DNA from: an uncultured Tropicimonas sp.
Lineage (GTDB): Bacteria; Pseudomonadota; Alphaproteobacteria; Rhodobacterales; Rhodobacteraceae
Length of the DNA stretch: 64,000 bases
Direction of reading: 5' to 3'
Assembly: GCA_947497945.1 (NCBI GenBank)
Contig: CANMIP010000022.1
Location: 1 to 64,000 of the forward strand
In this document: positions 27,209-37,899 of the stretch, piece by piece
Layout of the letters: each line of letters opens with the position of its first letter
Numbering within the stretch: the stretch's first letter is position 1
The notes under the pieces: model-generated
The model's input: only the letters and a program-made list of their open reading frames with translations
Told to the model about the DNA's origin: nothing
Databases searched by the model: none
Program-made: the position numbers and the translations under genes

Positions 27209-28435
27209 ATGAAGATTACCGATGCAAAAGTGTTTGTCGGTGGCCCCGGCAAGAATTACGTCACCCTGAAGATCATGACCGACCAGGGTATCTACGGGCT
27301 TGGCGACGCCACGATCAATGGCCGCGAGACGCTGACGGCGGCCTATCTGCGCGACTATATCGTCCCCAACCTGATTGGGAAGGATCCGCGCAACAGCGAG
27401 GATATCTGGCAGTTCTTCTATCGTGGCGCCTATTTCCGCCGCGGCCCGCTGGCGATGCTGGCCTTCGGCGCGGTCGATGTCGCGCTCTGGGACATCAAGG
27501 CCAAGCTGGCGAACATGCCGCTCTACCAGCTTCTCGGCGGCAAGAGCCGCGAGGGCGCGTTGGTCTATGCCCATGCCACCGGCTCCGATCTTGAAGACCT
27601 GATGGACTCCATCGCCTTCTATGTCGAGCAGGGCTACAAGGCGGTGCGCGTGCAATGCGGCATCCCCGGAATGCCTTCGGCGAGCTATGGCGTGGCCGAG
27701 GGCAAGGGCAAGAACCGCAATTACATCACCGATTTCAGCGGCATCATCCCCAAGGAAGAGATCTGGGACACCGATCTCTACATGCGCTACATGCCCGGCG
27801 CGCTGGCCGAGATCCGGGCCCGCTTCGGACCCGACCTCAAGATCCTGCATGACGTGCATCACCGCCTCCTGCCTCGCGAGGCGGCCGAGTTCGCCAAGGA
27901 GGTCGAACCGGTGCGCCTCTACTGGCTGGAGGACCCGACCCCGGCCGATGACCAGGACGCGCTGCGCCTGATCCGGCAGCATTCGACGGTGCCGATTGCC
28001 ATCGGCGAGGTGTTCAACTCGATCTGGGATTGCAACAAGCTGATCGAGAACGAGCTGATCGATTTCATCCGCGTCGCCGTCTCCCACGCCGGCGGCATCA
28101 CCCATGCCCGCCGCATCACCGATCTCGCCGGGCTGCACAATGTCCGCACCGGTTTCCACGGCGCGCCGAGCCATTCGCCGCTCTGCATGGCCGCGCAGGG
28201 GCACCTGAACGTCTGGGCGCCGAATTTCGGCATCCAGGAATATCTCGTCCTCGGCACGCCGGAATGCGACGCGCTCTTCCCTTCCGAACACCGACTGGAG
28301 AACGGGTTGTTCCATGTCAGCGACGCGCCGGGGCTGGGGGTGGGTTTCAACGAGGAGGAGGCCGCCCGCTACAGCTACGAGCCCGGCAGCCTGCCCGTCG
28401 CCCGGCTGCAGGACGGAACGCTCTGGAATTACTGA
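27209..28435 (+). CDS. manD: D-mannonate dehydratase (ManD/RspA-like, enolase superfamily)
   Basis: A 408-residue enolase-superfamily dehydratase that converts D-mannonate (or a related aldonate) to 2-keto-3-deoxygluconate. Residues align with characterised ManD: Arg147, Tyr160, metal ligands Asp215, Glu241 and Glu267, and catalytic His217 (HDVHHR), a constant +5 offset from the reference metal residues. The C-terminus PVARLQDGTLWNY is the ManD signature. All catalytic residues are present, so it should be active, but ManD paralogues include low-activity forms. It sits with a GntR regulator and a Gfo/Idh dehydrogenase; KDG kinase and aldolase genes are not in the window. Confidence 0.93.
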   Translation: MKITDAKVFVGGPGKNYVTLKIMTDQGIYGLGDATINGRETLTAAYLRDYIVPNLIGKDPRNSEDIWQFFYRGAYFRRGPLAMLAFGAVDVALWDIKAKLANMPLYQLLGGKSREGALVYAHATGSDLEDLMDSIAFYVEQGYKAVRVQCGIPGMPSASYGVAEGKGKNRNYITDFSGIIPKEEIWDTDLYMRYMPGALAEIRARFGPDLKILHDVHHRLLPREAAEFAKEVEPVRLYWLEDPTPADDQDALRLIRQHSTVPIAIGEVFNSIWDCNKLIENELIDFIRVAVSHAGGITHARRITDLAGLHNVRTGFHGAPSHSPLCMAAQGHLNVWAPNFGIQEYLVLGTPECDALFPSEHRLENGLFHVSDAPGLGVGFNEEEAARYSYEPGSLPVARLQDGTLWNY

Positions 28436-28762
28436 TCCGCACATTAGACGCGCCCGAAGTCGCGAAAGCGCGACAGAACCGCTGCGCCGACACCGGCCCG
28501 GCGGTCCGGTTATTCCTTGAGGCCGGTGGAATGATTTGATCCGCTTCGAAGCGTCATGAAAGGGCGCTTCGAACCTTCCTCGGGCCACGCCTCTGGTCCC
28601 GCCATGTCGCGTTTCGCGACGCGGTTCCTCAGGGAAAAACGTGAAACCCAATCTGCCATGAACCGTCACACCCCCATCATCTCTTGGGCCTCGGCACCGT
28701 GCGATTGGGAACAGGCTCCGCCTTCATCCTGTGCGTGGCGCTTTGGACATGACCCGTTCAAA
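28436..28762. other. Gap between manD and the RNA-ligase remnant
   Basis: A small stem-loop (28459-28464 with 28469-28474, loop AAAG) follows manD. The rest lies downstream of the truncated ligase reading frame and may contain its decayed tail, but I could not find conserved ligase sequence in it. Confidence 0.4.
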
Positions 28763-29230
28763 CTATCTGCCCATGCATACTGGCATGCTGCCCTCTCGAA
28801 AGGACTCCGCGACACGAACGACAAACCCTTCCTGCGCAGACATATCCAACGACGCGGCCAATTCCTCAAAGAGGGTGTCGTAAAACGGTCCTCGATACAG
28901 AATTGGCACAGGGCAGATCCCAAGCGCCTCGAACCTCGATATGGTCAGATCCCACGGCTGGCTCTCATCACCGATGACAGGTTCAGAGCCCTCAAGCTGA
29001 GAAGAAATCTCGGCTGCGAATGCCTTGATCCAATCCTTTGAAGGATGGAAGCTTCTGTCCGGACTTCGCGCATGTGCTCCGCCGCTGTGAATGGACGTGT
29101 TTTCGCCATCCATTTTCTCTGAAATGAGCAAGTCATCGCCCACAAGCCCTTCAACCGACAACATTATCTTGTCATCGCTCGTCGCTCCCGAGGAAATGGG
29201 CAGATGGTCGGTTCGACCGCACTTATTCAT
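28763..29230 (-). pseudogene. RNA ligase family protein, internally deleted and truncated
   Basis: A 155-residue remnant of an RNA_ligase-family nucleotidyltransferase. The N-terminus is typical (CGRTDHLPISSGATSDDKI), with motif I EKMDGEN (Lys39, the AMP-accepting residue), HARS, and HPSKDWIKAFAAEI. The central motifs expected next (a GEN..YARHS segment and a GFSVWD segment, about 40 residues) are missing. The sequence jumps to FEALGICPVPILYRG and EGFVVRVAESF and then stops about 40 residues before the usual end. Without the central motifs, ligation is unlikely. These proteins seal or repair RNA or nicks. It lies in an AT-richer accessory patch next to the guaB-flanked island. The plus-strand frame opposite is not credible. 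Confidence 0.7.
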
Positions 29231-29335
29231 ACGGCAACCTGGTCACCACGGCTTGAGACGTGCAAGTGCTTAGGGGGGCGGGAAAAGACGTCCGTTCACC
29301 TGTGGCGAACGGTTGGTACAAACGCCCCCGCCCCG

Positions 29336-29454
29336 AAAGGACATGCACGTCACGGGGGTGGGAAGTTCCGCCCCCGCACCCCATTCACCCCAAACGGTAA
29401 TTCGGGCTTTCCCGCGTGATTTGTACATCGTGGACTTGGATATCCTCGAGCCCC
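29336..29454. repeat. Distal copy of the guaB 3'-end direct repeat
   Basis: A 119-base segment about 77% identical (92 of 119 by hand alignment, no gaps) to 30319-30437, in the same orientation. On the minus strand it encodes [20 protein letters not shown] then LG and a TGA (29385-29387), matching the end of GuaB over 16 residues while differing at several synonymous sites. It is therefore a guaB 3' end from a diverged allele, not a recent duplication. Confidence 0.85.
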
Positions 29455-29659
29455 AAACGCTTTGTTTTCCTGACCGAAACATCATCGCTGCTTCAGCTTG
29501 CTTCAGTAAATCTGATAAAGCGTGGCCGATCCATCTCGTAGACAGTACCAACTTGGTGCCCTTATTGTGCCACGAAGGCATTCTATCGTCTTCATGAAAC
29601 CTATCTGCCTCGGCCCCGTCCAAGAGCCTTTCCAGCATCGCCCCTGAAGAACCAAAGAC
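29455..29659. other. Interior of the guaB-flanked segment, left part
   Basis: Open frames exist here on both strands (for example a minus frame from 29719), but none has a recognisable family or a good ribosome site. It may be decayed sequence of the inserted element plus the promoter of the secreted-protein gene. Confidence 0.35.
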
Positions 29660-30256
29660 ATGAAATCCTTTCCGGTTGTAGCCCTTACAATCCTCCTCGT
29701 GGCTCCCGCAACGGCACAAGAGGCGTCTCTTGTGGATTATTTTACGGATGCAACCGTCTTGCCGTCACATGGCAAAACCCAAATCTCCTACGAAATGAAT
29801 GGCTGCGTTTTTCAAAAAGTGGTCACCAACATCGGATACTGTGCCGCACGAGATCAAGGCGAAGGCGACCGGATCATTCGCACCGCCATCGACCTGTCAG
29901 AGGTCGAACGGCTCGAAGTCGACGAGGTCGACGGCGGCATGATGTTCGCGTTCTGGCTGGTCTACGACACCCCGGGAACATGGTTTTTCCTTAAGAACTT
30001 CGGGCGCCAGAACAAGTTTGAGCGGTTCCGGACCGAGAACGACGCCGCGCTTGAAGCCGCGGAACTCAGTAGCTTCAGGTCGTTTTCCACCTGCAACGGC
30101 GGCCAAAACCGCGAAGCAAACGCGCAGTCCATTCGGCTTTTCACGAGCCAAGAGCCCGAAAACTGGCACAGCCTAATTGAGCGTGTAGCGGATTGCCGGA
30201 ACGGCCACAGTTTTGACTTTGAAGATAGTCGAAAAGCCGGGATATCAGACAACTGA
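29660..30256 (+). CDS. Secreted hypothetical protein, island cargo
   Basis: A 198-residue protein of unknown family. Residues 1-20 are a clear signal peptide (MKSFPVVALTILLVAPATAQ, cleavage after ATA or AQ). The mature part is acidic, with four cysteines (near residues 49, 57, 144 and 173) that could form two disulfides, and a central segment TPGTWFFLKNFGRQNKFERF. It is compact, with no membrane anchor, and probably periplasmic. Base composition is lower in G+C than the flanking core genes. It is the only intact gene between the two guaB-end repeats. Confidence 0.7.
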   Translation: MKSFPVVALTILLVAPATAQEASLVDYFTDATVLPSHGKTQISYEMNGCVFQKVVTNIGYCAARDQGEGDRIIRTAIDLSEVERLEVDEVDGGMMFAFWLVYDTPGTWFFLKNFGRQNKFERFRTENDAALEAAELSSFRSFSTCNGGQNREANAQSIRLFTSQEPENWHSLIERVADCRNGHSFDFEDSRKAGISDN

Positions 30257-30318
30257 GATCCCCACGCAAGCCGTCATCCCTGCGTGAAGAAGGCCGGTGC
30301 AACCGACTCTCTCCACAC

Positions 30319-32235
<1,917 letters not shown>

Positions 32236-33033
32236 ATGACTGATCTTACAGAGTCCGGCCGGCAGCTCATCGCCGATATCGCCGCCCGCTATGGCCTGTC
32301 CCAGGACGCTGTCGAACAGATGGCGCGTGCTGTTTCGAATGGCGGCGGTACGATGGCGCAGTTCAACATCCCCGAACTTGGCGGCGGCGGCCAGTGGATG
32401 GCGGGCGGCATGACCATGGTCGGCGACATGTTCAACCACGGGCTCAAGGCGACGGTGGATGGGCTCTGCGCCGAGCTGTCCAACGGGATGGCCAATGCGC
32501 CCTTCTTCAAGCAGCCCCAGACCATTGCGGGCGCAGCCTGGTGGCCGGCGGATCTCGGTCAGCCAAGCTCGGTGGGCGGGCAGAACCAGTTCCGTTATGC
32601 CTATTTCCCGCAGGCCTGCCGCGTGGCGCTTGATCCGGGCAATGGTGCGCCGGTCGTGCTGCTCGATACGCTCGATCACCAGATTGGCGGCTTCTCGCAG
32701 CAGCAATCGGGATATGGCGACCCGTTCGGCGGCGTGAGCTTCTCCAGCCAGTACGGACAATTCGCCCTGTCCAGCCTGCCGCGCATCGGCGCTCCGGCCC
32801 CCGAGCCGCAACCCATTCCTCAGCCGGTCCAGCCCGAGATCCAGCAGCCAGCGCCAGCTCCTGTGCAACCCGTCGCGGAGGCACCTGCCCCTGCGGCTCA
32901 ACCTGCACCGGCTCCGGCCGCCACCGACGACATTCTCGGCACGATCGAGAAACTCGCCGCCCTGCGCGATGCGGGCGCGCTGACCGAGGAAGAGTTTTCG
33001 ACAAAGAAGATGGAGCTTCTGGCGCGGCTCTGA
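32236..33033 (+). CDS. SHOCT-domain protein with a Pro/Ala/Gln linker
   Basis: A 265-residue soluble protein. Residues 1-45 are helical with Gly repeats. The middle (about 50-165) is an unrecognised domain with QTIAGAAWWPADLGQP and VLLDTLDHQIGGFSQQ. Residues 185-230 are a proline/alanine/glutamine linker (PEPQPIPQPVQPEIQQ). The last 33 residues are a SHOCT module (LAALRDAGALTEEEFSTKK), a short oligomerisation domain. There is no signal peptide. AGAGGAA precedes the ATG. Function unknown; it may be a structural or stress-related oligomer. Confidence 0.85.
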   Translation: MTDLTESGRQLIADIAARYGLSQDAVEQMARAVSNGGGTMAQFNIPELGGGGQWMAGGMTMVGDMFNHGLKATVDGLCAELSNGMANAPFFKQPQTIAGAAWWPADLGQPSSVGGQNQFRYAYFPQACRVALDPGNGAPVVLLDTLDHQIGGFSQQQSGYGDPFGGVSFSSQYGQFALSSLPRIGAPAPEPQPIPQPVQPEIQQPAPAPVQPVAEAPAPAAQPAPAPAATDDILGTIEKLAALRDAGALTEEEFSTKKMELLARL

Positions 33034-33070
33034 GCCGCGCCATCGAGGTGTCGAAGCTGTCTTCGGCGTC

Positions 33071-33847
33071 TCAGCCGTATTTCGCCTTCATTGCCGCGGC
33101 CTGACCACGGATCGCGTTGGCACAGATCGCTGCATCGGCGCCGACGCCCATGAAGCGCACGCCGAGATCGATGAAGCGCTGATACATCGCCTCCTCGTAG
33201 AAGATGATCCCCGCCGGCTTGCCCGCTGCCCGGATCGTCTTCAGCGCGCCCTCGATCGCCGCAATCGGCTCTGGAGCGGTCGGTGTGTCGCGATAGCCCA
33301 TATCGGCCGAGAGATCGGCCGGCCCCACGAAGACGCAATCGACGCCGGGCACATTGGCGATCTCTTCCAGGTTCTCCAGCGCGGTGCGGGTCTCGGCCTG
33401 GACGATGACGCAGATCTCGTCATTGGCGGTCTGTTCGTAATCGGTGATCTGTCCCCAGTTCGAGCAGCGTGCAAGCCCAGCGGAGCGTCCGCGAATGCCC
33501 TCGGGCGGGTATTTGCAGGCCGCGACGATGCGCTCGGCCTGTTCTGCCGTATCCACCATCGGCACGACGATCGTCTGCACGCCGAGGTCGAGCACCTGCT
33601 TGAGCATCCAGCCCTCGTCCCAGGGCACACGCACGGCGGTGGCCGCCGGGTGGCCCTGCATGGCGCTGAGCTGGGCGTGGATCATCTCCAGCGTGTTCGG
33701 CCCGTGCTCGGCATCGACGAGACACCAGTCGAAACCGGCACTGGCCGCGATGGCGGCGATGGCGGGGTGGCCGAGATTGAGCCAGCAGCCCATCTGCAGA
33801 CGGTCTTCGGCAAGAGCTTGTTTTATCGTGTTTTTTGGTGCGGGCAT
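33071..33847 (-). CDS. HpcH/HpaI family class II aldolase
   Basis: A 258-residue aldolase of the 2-keto-3-deoxy-L-rhamnonate / 4-hydroxy-2-oxoheptanedioate type. It has VDAEHGPNT, RVPWDEGWMLKQVLDLGVQT (the substrate Arg), metal-binding Glu in VIVQAETRTALEN, and metal-binding Asp in GPADLSADMG. Such enzymes split 2-keto-3-deoxy sugar acids to pyruvate plus an aldehyde, which would suit the product of the nearby mannonate dehydratase, although the two are not in one operon. It is transcribed alone and converges on the SHOCT gene. Confidence 0.92.
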   Translation of the reverse strand: MPAPKNTIKQALAEDRLQMGCWLNLGHPAIAAIAASAGFDWCLVDAEHGPNTLEMIHAQLSAMQGHPAATAVRVPWDEGWMLKQVLDLGVQTIVVPMVDTAEQAERIVAACKYPPEGIRGRSAGLARCSNWGQITDYEQTANDEICVIVQAETRTALENLEEIANVPGVDCVFVGPADLSADMGYRDTPTAPEPIAAIEGALKTIRAAGKPAGIIFYEEAMYQRFIDLGVRFMGVGADAAICANAIRGQAAAMKAKYG

Positions 33848-33982
33848 GGGACGGACTCGACAGGTTTGAGGGAATGGGGACCGGGATCCCCTGCCCTGCG
33901 GTCTAGCCCTCGTCGGCGCCCGGCAACAGGCGCCTAACCGTCGCGGCGCGAGCCGGGTTGGCCCGGGCCGCGACAGGCAAGC

Positions 33983-35077
33983 TCAGCGATAGAGCATCGA
34001 CTTTCCATCCATGAAGACATGGACCTTCCCGGGATTGGCCGTCAGGTTCAACGTCTCGCCCTTCAGCCCGCGATGGATGCCCGGCAGCTTGGCGATGACC
34101 GGGTCCACACCTTCCTTGTCCGGGTTGAAGAAGAGCAAGGTCACCTCGCCGAGATTCTCCTGCACATTGACCGTGCCGGTGAAGGAATTCTCTGCATCAT
34201 CCGTAAGTTGCAGGTCTTCCGGACGGATGCCGACATTGACCTTGCCGCCCTTGTCCGCCTCGGTCGAGGGATAGGCCGACAGGATCGAGCCATGGCCGCC
34301 TTCCAGCGCAATCCGGGTCTGCTCGCCGGTCTCGGTGATCTCGCCGGGGAAGAGATTCATGGCGGGCGAGCCGATGAACTGGGCGACGAATTCGTTTTCC
34401 GGCCGCTCGTAGAGGTCCAGCGGCGTGCCGACCTGGCTGATCCCCTTGTTGGCCAGCACAACGATGCGGGTCGCAAGCGTCATCGCCTCGACCTGGTCAT
34501 GGGTGACATAGATCATCGTCCGATCCGGCATGCTCTCCTTGAGCTGCGCGATCTCCAGCCGGGTGGCGACGCGAAGCGCGGCATCCAGGTTGGACAGCGG
34601 CTCGTCGAAGAGGAAGACCTTGGGATCGCGCACGATGCAGCGCCCGATCGCAACCCGCTGACGCTGGCCACCCGAGAGCGCCTTGGGCAGGCGGTCGAGA
34701 TAGGGCGTGAGCTGGAGGATGTCGGCGGCCTTGTTGACCGCGTCGTCGATTTCCTGCTTGCTCAGCTTGGCCAGCTTCAGCGCAAAGGCCATGTTGTCGC
34801 GCACGGTCATATGCGGATAGAGCGCATAGCTCTGGAACACCATCGCGATGCCGCGCTGCGCGGGTGGGACGTCATTGACCACAAGCCCGTCGATCTGAAG
34901 CTCGCCGGCGGTGATCTTCTCCAGCCCGGCAATCATCCGCAGCAGCGTGGACTTGCCGCAACCGGAAGGGCCGACGAAGACGATCAGCTCACCCGCCTCG
35001 ATATCGAGATTGATGTCCTTCAGGACGTCGACATCGCCATAGCTCTTGGCGACATTCGTGAGATTCAATCCTGCCAT
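33983..35077 (-). CDS. aglK: Alpha-glucoside ABC transporter ATPase (AglK/MsmK type)
   Basis: A 364-residue carbohydrate ABC ATPase (CUT1 class). It has Walker A GPSGCGKST, signature LSGGQRQRVAIGR, Walker B VFLFDEPLSNLDA, the H-loop in YVTHDQVEAMTLA, and C-terminal TOBE/MalK regulatory folds (INVGIRPEDL-like VNVGIRPEDLQL). The start at 35077 is preceded by GAGGAGGGG. It is the last gene of the aglEFGAK order seen in Sinorhizobium, where the system imports trehalose, maltose and sucrose. Confidence 0.93.
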   Translation of the reverse strand: MAGLNLTNVAKSYGDVDVLKDINLDIEAGELIVFVGPSGCGKSTLLRMIAGLEKITAGELQIDGLVVNDVPPAQRGIAMVFQSYALYPHMTVRDNMAFALKLAKLSKQEIDDAVNKAADILQLTPYLDRLPKALSGGQRQRVAIGRCIVRDPKVFLFDEPLSNLDAALRVATRLEIAQLKESMPDRTMIYVTHDQVEAMTLATRIVVLANKGISQVGTPLDLYERPENEFVAQFIGSPAMNLFPGEITETGEQTRIALEGGHGSILSAYPSTEADKGGKVNVGIRPEDLQLTDDAENSFTGTVNVQENLGEVTLLFFNPDKEGVDPVIAKLPGIHRGLKGETLNLTANPGKVHVFMDGKSMLYR

Positions 35078-35087
35078 GATCCCCTCC

Positions 35088-36731
35088 TCAGGCGTCTCTG
35101 GCGGTGGCAAAGACCGCCTGATACGGCGGCAGGGTGGCCCTGCCGGCTGCGATTGTCGAGTTGAATGGTGCCTCGGAGACATGCGCCCAATTGCCCGCGG
35201 GCATATCCAGGCGACGTGCCTCGTCGGCGAGGTTGAAGGCGCAATAGACACGACGGTTCCCGTAGACCCGGATGAAGACGAGGAGATCCTCCTCGACAAC
35301 GAGTGGCTGGAAATCGCCCTTCTGCAAGGCCGGAAGGGCTTTCCGGAGCGCGATGATCTTGCGGTAGAAATTCAGGACCGAGTTCGGGTCCCGTTCCTCG
35401 GCTGCGGCCGACAGGCGCATATGGCCCGTCGAGACCGGCAGCCAGGGCTTGCCCTCCGAGAAGCCGCAATTCTTCGCTTCCCGGTCCCAGACCATCGGGG
35501 TCCGGCAGCCGTCGCGGCCCTTGAACTTGGGCCAGAAGCGTTTGCCATAGGGATCCTGCAGGTCCTCGAAGGCAAGCTCGGCCTCGGTGAGGCCAAGTTC
35601 CTCGCCCTGATAGAGACAGACCGTGCCCTTGAGCGCCATCAGCAGCGCGGCATAGAGGCGCTGCCGGGTCTGGGTCAGGTCCCAGCGGGTCTTGTGGCGG
35701 ACCACGTCATGGTTGGAATAGGCCCAGCAGGCCCAGCCATCGGGGGCCAGCGCATCGAAGGTCTCGACCACGGAGGCGATGTGAGAACCGGTCGGCAACT
35801 CGTTGGAAAGCAGCGCAAAATCGTAGCACATGTGGAGTTTGTCGCCGCCAGACGTGTATTCGGCCTGAACTTCCGCGCCACGCTGGCTCTCGCCGACTTC
35901 GCCTACGGATGTGATGGCGTCGAACTCGTTCATCACGCGGCGGAGTTTACGAAGGAAATCAAGGTTTTCCGGGCGAGACTTGTCGAAGAGGTGGTTCTGG
36001 AAATTATAGGGGTTCACCGCCGGGGCGGTCTTGTCGTTGATTTCTTCGGGGGCCAGCGAAGGATTGTCGCGCAAATACTTGTCATGCACGTAGAAATTGA
36101 CCGTATCGAGCCGGAACCCGTCGACGCCACGCTCCAGCCAGAAGCGCGCCACGTCGAGCAGCGCCTCCTGGACCTCCGGCTCGTGGAAATTCAGATCCGC
36201 CTGTTCGATCAGGAAGTTGTGCATGTAGTACTGCATCCGCTCCCCGTCCCATTCCCAGGCGGAACCGCCAAAGATGGAAAGCCAGTTGTTCGGTGGCGTT
36301 CCGTCCGGCTTGGGATCGGCCCAGACAAACCAGTTTGCCTTGGGATTTGAACGGCTTGTCCGGCTTTCCTTGAACCAGGGATGCTCGGTCGATGTGTGCG
36401 ACAGCACAAGGTCGATCATGACCTTGATGCCCTTGCCATGCGCCTCGGCGACCAGCCGGTCGAAATCGGCCAGCGTGCCGAACATCGGGTCGATGTCGCG
36501 GTAATCCGAGACGTCATAGCCGAAATCGAGCATCGGCGAGGTGAAGAAAGGCGAGATCCAGATACAGTCCACGCCGAGCCTGGCGATATAGGGCAGCCGG
36601 TCGATGATGCCGGGGATATCCCCGATGCCATCGCCATTGCTGTCCTGGTAGGAGCGCGGATAGATCTGGTAGATCACCGCGCCCCTCCACCAATCCGGAT
36701 CGGTGGAGGATTTATTTATGATATCAGTCAT
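35088..36731 (-). CDS. aglA: Alpha-glucosidase, GH13
   Basis: A 547-residue GH13 (oligo-1,6-glucosidase/sucrase-type) enzyme that hydrolyses imported alpha-glucosides in the cytoplasm. It has VIYQIYPRSYQDSNGDGIGD at the N-terminus, VMIDLVLSHTS, nucleophile Asp209 in GFRLDTVN, acid/base Glu in SVGEVGE, and the stabiliser Asp in YSNHDVVRH. No signal peptide. It lies between aglG and aglK, with gaps of about 10 bases on both sides. Confidence 0.94.
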   Translation of the reverse strand: MTDIINKSSTDPDWWRGAVIYQIYPRSYQDSNGDGIGDIPGIIDRLPYIARLGVDCIWISPFFTSPMLDFGYDVSDYRDIDPMFGTLADFDRLVAEAHGKGIKVMIDLVLSHTSTEHPWFKESRTSRSNPKANWFVWADPKPDGTPPNNWLSIFGGSAWEWDGERMQYYMHNFLIEQADLNFHEPEVQEALLDVARFWLERGVDGFRLDTVNFYVHDKYLRDNPSLAPEEINDKTAPAVNPYNFQNHLFDKSRPENLDFLRKLRRVMNEFDAITSVGEVGESQRGAEVQAEYTSGGDKLHMCYDFALLSNELPTGSHIASVVETFDALAPDGWACWAYSNHDVVRHKTRWDLTQTRQRLYAALLMALKGTVCLYQGEELGLTEAELAFEDLQDPYGKRFWPKFKGRDGCRTPMVWDREAKNCGFSEGKPWLPVSTGHMRLSAAAEERDPNSVLNFYRKIIALRKALPALQKGDFQPLVVEEDLLVFIRVYGNRRVYCAFNLADEARRLDMPAGNWAHVSEAPFNSTIAAGRATLPPYQAVFATARDA

Positions 36732-36740
36732 ATAAGAGCC

Positions 36741-37889
36741 CTACTTCACGGAGCCGGCCAACAGGCCGCGCACCAGGTAGCGTTGCATTGCGAAGAAGAC
36801 CCCGATCGGGACCGCCATGGAGATGAAGGCCGCCGTGGCGAGAATTTCCCAATCGCCTCCGCGGGTTCCGAGCATCTCGACGATCTGCTTGGTCATGACG
36901 GTGGTCTCGCCGGAGCTGTCGATCAGGAACACCATGGCGACCAGCAGGTCGTTCCAGGTCCAGAGGAACTGGAAGATGGCGAAAGAGGCCAGCGCCGGGA
37001 AGGAAAGCGGCAGGATGATCTTCACGAAGATCTGGAAATCCGTCGCCCCGTCCACCTTGGCATTCTCGATAATGTCCCGTGGCAGACCCACCATGTAGTT
37101 GCGCAACAGGTAGATCGCGAGCGGCAGTCCGAAGCCGGTATGCGCCATCCAGACCCCGAGATAGCCTTTTCCGATTCCGATATTATTGTGGAATTTCAAT
37201 AGTGGTATCAGCGCAAGTTGAAGTGGCACCACCAGCAGGCCGACAACGCAGGCGATGAGCAGCGCACGCCCCGGGAACTCCATCCAGGCCAGCGCATAGG
37301 CCGCAAAGGCCGCGATCAGGATCGGGATGATCGTGGCCGGGATGGTCACGGTCAGGGTCGAGAAGAAGGCCTTGGACATGCCTTCGGAGTTCTGCGGATC
37401 GAACAGCATGAACTCGTAGTTCGCCGTGGTGAACTCGGGCGCCGTCGTGGCGGTGAAGAAGATCCGCTGCCCGCGCGAGCCGGAGAACTCTTCCGTGTTC
37501 TCCATCCGGTAGGTGCCGTCCTCGCCCAGCGTGATTGTGCCGCCCTTGTTCAGCTCGACCACATCGCCGGGCTTGTAGGCATCGATCTCGCGCGAGGAGG
37601 TGCCCCAATGCGCGATGTCGCCAATGGCGCGGCCGTCGAAGATATTGCCCTCGATCACGTAGAGCCCGTCGATCTGGGCCTGGTCGGTGGGCGAAGCGCC
37701 CCGGATCACCAGGTTCTGCTCGGTCGGGAAGAGCGCTTTCCACCAGCCGGAGGAGGAAATCTGGTCCGCCGTCCGGAAGGAGGAGACGAAGAGGCCGACC
37801 GTGGGAAAGAGCCAGAGGATGACGAGGAAGGCCACCGAGAGATGGACCGCCCATGTCAGGCTGGATTTATGTCCTGCGATATTGTCCAT
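36741..37889 (-). CDS. aglG: Alpha-glucoside ABC transporter permease AglG
   Basis: A 382-residue MalG-type permease. After TM1 (SVAFLVILWLFPTVGLFVSS) there is a large extracytoplasmic loop (residues about 42-165), then five more helices and the EAA motif (NAKVDGATDFQIFVKIILP). The large loop is a feature of AglG compared with MalG. The ATG at 37889, 11 bases from the aglF stop, is preceded by AAGGGGA. It forms the channel with AglF. Confidence 0.92.
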   Translation of the reverse strand: MDNIAGHKSSLTWAVHLSVAFLVILWLFPTVGLFVSSFRTADQISSSGWWKALFPTEQNLVIRGASPTDQAQIDGLYVIEGNIFDGRAIGDIAHWGTSSREIDAYKPGDVVELNKGGTITLGEDGTYRMENTEEFSGSRGQRIFFTATTAPEFTTANYEFMLFDPQNSEGMSKAFFSTLTVTIPATIIPILIAAFAAYALAWMEFPGRALLIACVVGLLVVPLQLALIPLLKFHNNIGIGKGYLGVWMAHTGFGLPLAIYLLRNYMVGLPRDIIENAKVDGATDFQIFVKIILPLSFPALASFAIFQFLWTWNDLLVAMVFLIDSSGETTVMTKQIVEMLGTRGGDWEILATAAFISMAVPIGVFFAMQRYLVRGLLAGSVK

Positions 37890-37899
37890 GTCCGTCCCC

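Noticed and set aside
27080-28669. A 529-codon minus-strand frame over the mannonate dehydratase gene
   Set aside because: manD on the plus strand has catalytic residues aligned to known enzymes; the antisense frame is a shadow.
28556-29041. A 161-codon plus-strand frame opposite the RNA ligase remnant
   Set aside because: The minus strand carries recognisable ligase motifs; the plus frame has no matching family.
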